Below are positions 49,578-53,796 of a stretch of DNA of 53,796 nucleotides, piece by piece. How positions within the stretch are numbered: the stretch's first letter is position 1; every line of letters begins with the position of its first letter. The notes beneath the pieces were generated by a model. It did not search any database. It saw nothing but the letters and a program-made list of their open reading frames with translations, and was not told the DNA's origin. This stretch comes from Richelia intracellularis HH01. Its GTDB lineage: Bacteria; Cyanobacteriota; Cyanobacteriia; Cyanobacteriales; Nostocaceae. The translations under genes and the position numbers were made by a program. The stretch lies in assembly GCF_000350105.1 (NCBI RefSeq), contig NZ_CAIY01000006.1:1-53796 (forward strand). The letters run 5' to 3'.

Positions 49578-50020
49578 GAACAAATTGGGTACTGGATAAC
49601 TTGAAATAAAGTTTAAAAAATTATTAGGAGGTACTATAATTATTCATATCCTAGCAATCTATAAAAAGAGCAAAGTCTCTCTCTAAAAGTTTAGCCAATA
49701 ACTTACTAGTTATCATCTAACTACCGGCATTATATAAATCTACTGAAAGTGAACTTTGCTATCCAAAATTATTTTGAATAATATAAGATATTTGATATGT
49801 TCAAGTTTTGAACTTATTTGTATAAAATTATTGGATAAATTACTGGTTTCTAAAACATACTATGATACTTATAGTAGTTAAGATTATTTTATAAATTTAT
49901 CAAATAATGCAAAGCTTATTGGAAAGTAAATCCGCCGCTTTAATGTGTACATATGATAATACAAAACATATAGATATGAAGAAAAAGATAAAATATAAAA
50001 TTTCATAATCTCAGCATATT

Positions 50021-50253
50021 ATGAAACCTAAAACTCTCAATCAAATATTTACCACTGACTTGAATGTGTTAGATTATCATTGAAAGCTTAAACTGATATT
50101 GCTGATTATTATAACTATAAAATCAGGCAAAATTTTTGTAGTCTTGTTCCTAGCTTAGGGAAAGTATTTTCTCTAAATAACTTTATCAAAATGATTGATT
50201 CTAGTTATGATTTAGTTGAATTAAGTGCTGCTGCTTTAATTATTATTAAGTGA
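50021..50253 (+). pseudogene. Possible decayed small gene, unknown family
   Basis: An ATG at 50021 opens KPKTLNQIFTTDLNVLDYH and stops. In another frame the sequence continues from about 50095 as ADYYNYKIRQNFCSLVPSLG, then KVFSLNNFIKMIDSSYDLVE and LSAAALIIIK, stopping at 50251. The composition looks like genuine protein and the two parts join with one frameshift. I do not recognise the family. A 16-bp hairpin about 105 bp downstream would be a plausible terminator for it. Confidence 0.45.
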
Positions 50254-50340
50254 TGTTATTTTAGCTTAAATTTATATTCTTTAAACCTCTCAAACCCAAG
50301 ATTATATTATTGAAAAATTAAGAATTAAAATTTAGTATAT

Positions 50341-50356
50341 TTTGACTATAGTCAAA
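50341..50356. repeat. Perfect 16-bp palindrome
   Basis: TTTGACTATAGTCAAA is self-complementary, and lies 4 bp before a second, longer inverted repeat. Such a pair could be a regulatory site next to a terminator. Confidence 0.6.
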
Positions 50357-50359
50357 TTC

Positions 50360-50396
50360 AGTATTACTCATTTTTACTTAAAAAATGAGTAATACT
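50360..50396. terminator. 16-bp perfect hairpin
   Basis: AGTATTACTCATTTTT / AAAAATGAGTAATACT around a 5-nt loop. The stem has T5 on the left and A5 on the right. It could terminate a transcript from either side, most likely from the decayed frame at 50021-50253. Confidence 0.6.
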
Positions 50397-51041
50397 AAGA
50401 ATGATTTGGATATTTTTTATCTTTATATTAATAAATATATTTTAAATAAACATCCTAAGTTACAGTTCAATTATAATTGTAATATTACTACTAAGTTTTT
50501 AACAATTATCTTAGATTAATTTAATACTTCTGGAAATTTTTCAGGCTAGATTATTGGAGTAAAATCATTTATTTTGGCTTTACTCAGTATAAGTGTTAAA
50601 ACAATTTGAAATGTAGTATTTTTCAGTCATAATCATCAGGATTATTTTAATCTCACGACAATTTTTGGAAATTCTCAGCTCCTTATAAAGCCACTAAAAT
50701 TTAATTTCACAAAAAACTAAATATTACTTAAATACCCCGAATTATCCATAGATTTTGGTAATTTTTTCAAGCCATAATTGCCTTTGAGTAAATTCCCTTT
50801 AACCATAAGATAGAACTTCTAACCCTAGTATATGTAGCATAGACAGCAAATATAAAAAGCAAATATATTAGTAAATTTGAATTCAATTAATTTTGACTAT
50901 TAGTATAGATATATTACAGAAGGTAATATTCAGCGAAAAGTCTTCAAAAAATCTGTTTCATCAGAATTTGCTGCACAGTAAATTGTGTGAATATTTTAGA
51001 TTTCCGCTGTTTCAGAATTAAGATGGGGTTTTTATATGAAT

Positions 51042-52883
51042 TTATTTAATTAGGATATTAAAAAGTAAACGTGCATAAACCCCCTTAGGGTCATTCATTC
51101 CTTGCCAAATAGCTACTTCCCTATGGAGTTTTTGGAATTCTGCCATTATTGGGTTCTGTATTTGCAAGGATTTATCTCTAATACCCAAGGTCTTTGTAGT
51201 CTCTTGTGCTGCCTTGCTAAATAACCATTCTTTAAGACTATCCACCTGGGGATATTCTTGTATTATCCAATTATTCCCTAGCTTAGCTTGTTTTACAGCA
51301 TAAGTAATTGCTGCATTCAAACCACCTATCTCATCAACAAGGCCTATTTCCTTAGCAACTATACCAGACCAAACACGACCTTGTGCAATTTTACCAACTT
51401 CTTCTAGGGGCAAATTACGACCTTTAGCAACTTTATTTAAGAAAAAACTATAAATTTGGTTGATAGAGCGTTGATATAGTTTCAACTCTTCAGCTGATTT
51501 GGGGCGCGAAACAGTTTCAGCATCAGCATAATTACCCGTTTTAACGGAGTCCCAAGTAATACCGTTATTATTACCTAGATCTTTAATATTGAATGAGACA
51601 CCAAAGACGCCAATGGAACCTGTTATGGTAAATGCTTCTGCAAAAATACGATTGGCATCTGCAGCAATCCAGTAACCACCCGATGCAGCTACATCCCCCA
51701 TAGACACTACCACAGGTTTAACTTCACGAGTTAGATGAACTTCGCGCTGTATAATTTCCGATGCAGTAGCACTACCACCAGGGCTATTGATTCGTAGGAC
51801 TACTGCCTTAATATCTTTGCATTGTCTGATTTTACGGAAGACTTTAGCAAAATAATCACCACCTACTTGTTTGTATTTTCCCTCACCATCAACAATTTCT
51901 CCTTCCGCGTAAACAACAGCAATTTTATTTTTAGAGTTTTTGGTGGCATGCGAAATACCATGAGTAAGATTAGAATATTTGTCTAAGGTAATTTGGGTAA
52001 AAGTTTTTTCATTTTTTTTACTGTTGGTGATTTTTTTCAGGTCTTTCACCACTTCGTCAAAATATGCTACCTGGTCTACAAAACCATAATTTTTAGCCTT
52101 ATCAGCAAGTAATATACCTTGATTATCTGCGATAAGTTGGAGGTTTTGGGGACTAATTTTCCTACTATTGCCAACAGTAGTAAGCCATTCTCCCCACATA
52201 TCATTGAGTAATTTTTGGGTTTGTTGACGGTTTTCTGGACTTAATTTTTCAAGGATTAATGCTTCTACTGCTCCCTTAAACTTACCCATCCGTAAAACTT
52301 GTACACCAACGCCATACTTTTGGAGTGCTCCAGCCAAAAAAATGGGTTGGGAGTCAAAACCGTTTATTTCCACTTTTCCCAAAGGGTTTAATAATATCTT
52401 ATTAGCAACAGAGCTTAAGTAATATTCTTTTTCTCCCCAATTTACACCATAAGCAATGACCTGTTTACCAGAACTACGAAACTTTTTTAATGCTTGGCGG
52501 ATTTCCTTGAGGGTAGCAAACCCTACTTCATTTGCCCCTTTGGCTATACTTCCATTGATATAAATCGCTACTATTTTATTATCTTTGCTTGCTTTATCAA
52601 TGGATGTAAGAATACTGCGGAGAGGCATGCGGGGTTCATTATCATTATATATAATCTTTCTCAGGAGTTGATTATTATTAGGCTTACTTTCAGTGATTTT
52701 CATGGACAAATTAAAGACTAGTACTGAATTATTTTTGACTACTAGCTTTGTACTCTGGGATATGGTGAAAGCAAAAATCAGTATGACTAATCCTGTAGTA
52801 ATTACACTTGTAAAAAGCATCAGTCCAAGTAGAGTACCAATCAAGTTGGCAAATATTTGTTTGAAAAAATTACCCATATTCAA
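51042..52883 (-). CDS. sppA: Signal peptide peptidase SppA, 67K type
   Basis: 613-residue membrane-anchored serine protease that degrades cleaved signal peptides; in cyanobacteria SppA has been linked to acclimation of light-harvesting proteins. N-terminal membrane helix at about 15-42. Tandem ClpP-like domains: the N-terminal one supplies the lysine general base (K203 in MGKFKGAVE), the C-terminal one the serine S401 in GDVAASGGYWIAADA. RINSPGGSATASE is the oxyanion region. Full length, all catalytic residues present. The start gives a clean membrane anchor. Confidence 0.95.
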   Translation of the reverse strand: MNMGNFFKQIFANLIGTLLGLMLFTSVITTGLVILIFAFTISQSTKLVVKNNSVLVFNLSMKITESKPNNNQLLRKIIYNDNEPRMPLRSILTSIDKASKDNKIVAIYINGSIAKGANEVGFATLKEIRQALKKFRSSGKQVIAYGVNWGEKEYYLSSVANKILLNPLGKVEINGFDSQPIFLAGALQKYGVGVQVLRMGKFKGAVEALILEKLSPENRQQTQKLLNDMWGEWLTTVGNSRKISPQNLQLIADNQGILLADKAKNYGFVDQVAYFDEVVKDLKKITNSKKNEKTFTQITLDKYSNLTHGISHATKNSKNKIAVVYAEGEIVDGEGKYKQVGGDYFAKVFRKIRQCKDIKAVVLRINSPGGSATASEIIQREVHLTREVKPVVVSMGDVAASGGYWIAADANRIFAEAFTITGSIGVFGVSFNIKDLGNNNGITWDSVKTGNYADAETVSRPKSAEELKLYQRSINQIYSFFLNKVAKGRNLPLEEVGKIAQGRVWSGIVAKEIGLVDEIGGLNAAITYAVKQAKLGNNWIIQEYPQVDSLKEWLFSKAAQETTKTLGIRDKSLQIQNPIMAEFQKLHREVAIWQGMNDPKGVYARLLFNILIK

Positions 52884-53796
52884 TTTTGTATTTGAGATTA
52901 ATCTATTGATAAGTTAGCTATATATATATTTTTTTGGATAAAGCATTTATGTATTTGTTCCATTTTTTAAAACTTTTTTAGTTTCTCAATACACTCTTTA
53001 TGCCCAAAATTAATTGTTAAAATAAGCAAGCTAAAGTGAACTTCGCATAACATTTTGATTATCATAAAATTATTATCACTCTTATTATTTGAGATTCAAT
53101 ACTAACGTTTTAACTAGGAAAAATATTTATCTCCTAATTGGTAGTAGCTGACAATCAAACAGTGACAATATTCTTTTCTAACTCATGATTGATAGTCTAG
53201 AGTTTTGTTTTTCTTAATTCAAGAATTAAAACTTCTGCACGTTATTACAGGTTTTTTTTAGCATCATATATCATTATGAAGAAAACTATAACATATCCTA
53301 ACAATTTTTTTCTTGGTACAAATGTATTACTTATATTTCATTTAATTTACAATGTAGTTTTCCAAAATTAATCAACTTAACTTTCAGCAAAATTGACCCA
53401 ATACTGGCAAATTCAGTCTGTGCATAAGAACTTTAATTAGCATACAACCACTATGATATTTATATCAATTGCTGTAATTTATTGCTAAAAAAATATATAC
53501 TATGTGATCTCCATTTTGGTTACCTAATTATTTAGAAATCATAAATATAGGTAGTTGAACTTATAGATAGATTATTTATTTCGTTAAGAGAAATATCATA
53601 ATTTTTACTTTCCTATAACTACATATATTCCTTTATAAGGTTTATGTAAATTAAAGTATCTGCTTGAAATATATCAATAATTTTCAGAAGTTAGTTGAGA
53701 TTATACTTAATAACTAATTGTTATAACCTCTGAATAGATACCTGGAAATTATCCATAAATTTATTTTAGGAATAAACCTAGGAATTTGAACTGCAC
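52884..53796. other. Gene-free AT-rich interval at window end
   Basis: 913 bp upstream of sppA. No gene, RNA gene or strong hairpin was recognised. The first ~150 bp should hold the sppA promoter. Confidence 0.45.

Larger units (their letters stand above)
49578..51041. other. 1.5-kb gene-free interval with decayed frame and hairpins
   Basis: No intact gene. It contains a broken coding sequence at 50021-50253 and a palindrome plus hairpin at 50341-50396, both listed separately. The remainder is featureless AT-rich DNA. Confidence 0.45.

Overview
The window is a 53.8 kb, AT-rich piece of a cyanobacterial chromosome. The evidence is cytochrome b6 and subunit IV (petB, petD) next to a CtpA-type carboxyl-terminal protease, a cyanobacterial Omp85/BamA, an FHA-domain penicillin-binding protein, the DUF3038/DUF4335 pair and a DUF1400 alpha/beta hydrolase. 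I count 31 intact protein genes covering roughly 63% of the DNA. The rest is long gene-free AT-rich sequence holding recognisable gene wrecks. Low GC, low coding density and decaying biosynthetic genes suggest a reduced, host-associated member of the Nostocales (Richelia-like or Azolla-symbiont-like). The lineage is an inference. No tRNA, rRNA, CRISPR array or transposase was found.

Layout. 1-8.1 kb: a UbiB/ABC1 kinase, a small membrane protein, an adaptor plus MacB-type permease pair with no ATPase gene beside it, a TPR protein and a lone receiver domain. 8.3-12.9 kb: a type II topoisomerase A subunit without a canonical GyrA box, then recA. 13.9-18.0 kb: the phosphate uptake operon pstS-pstC-pstA-pstB on the minus strand, with a Pho-box-like element upstream. 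18.4-19.8 kb: bioY and lspA. 21.6-26.0 kb: the FHA-PBP, convergent with DUF3038-DUF4335. 27.6-30.8 kb: apt, an orphan peptide-type permease and proline iminopeptidase. 32.4-37.6 kb: purC, bamA, a wrecked lpxC, intact fabZ and a wrecked lpxA. 37.7-44.7 kb: a site-2 protease, an MBL-like protein, ctpA, petBD and an anti-sigma-type kinase. 44.7-53.8 kb: mostly empty, with a trpB wreck, a DUF1400 hydrolase and sppA.

The strongest observation is the collapsed lipid A locus. In cyanobacteria bamA, lpxC, fabZ and lpxA typically lie together. Here bamA and fabZ, which have other essential jobs, are intact. lpxC has three in-frame stops, a frameshift, an apparent internal deletion and a lost metal ligand. 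lpxA is cut to about 200 bp and was frameshifted by a visible 19-bp tandem duplication. Unless functional copies exist elsewhere, this cell cannot make lipid A by the standard route, while keeping BamA and a cell-wall synthase. A degraded trpB fits the same erosion. Several strong hairpins stand in gene-free DNA and may be orphan terminators or unannotated RNAs.
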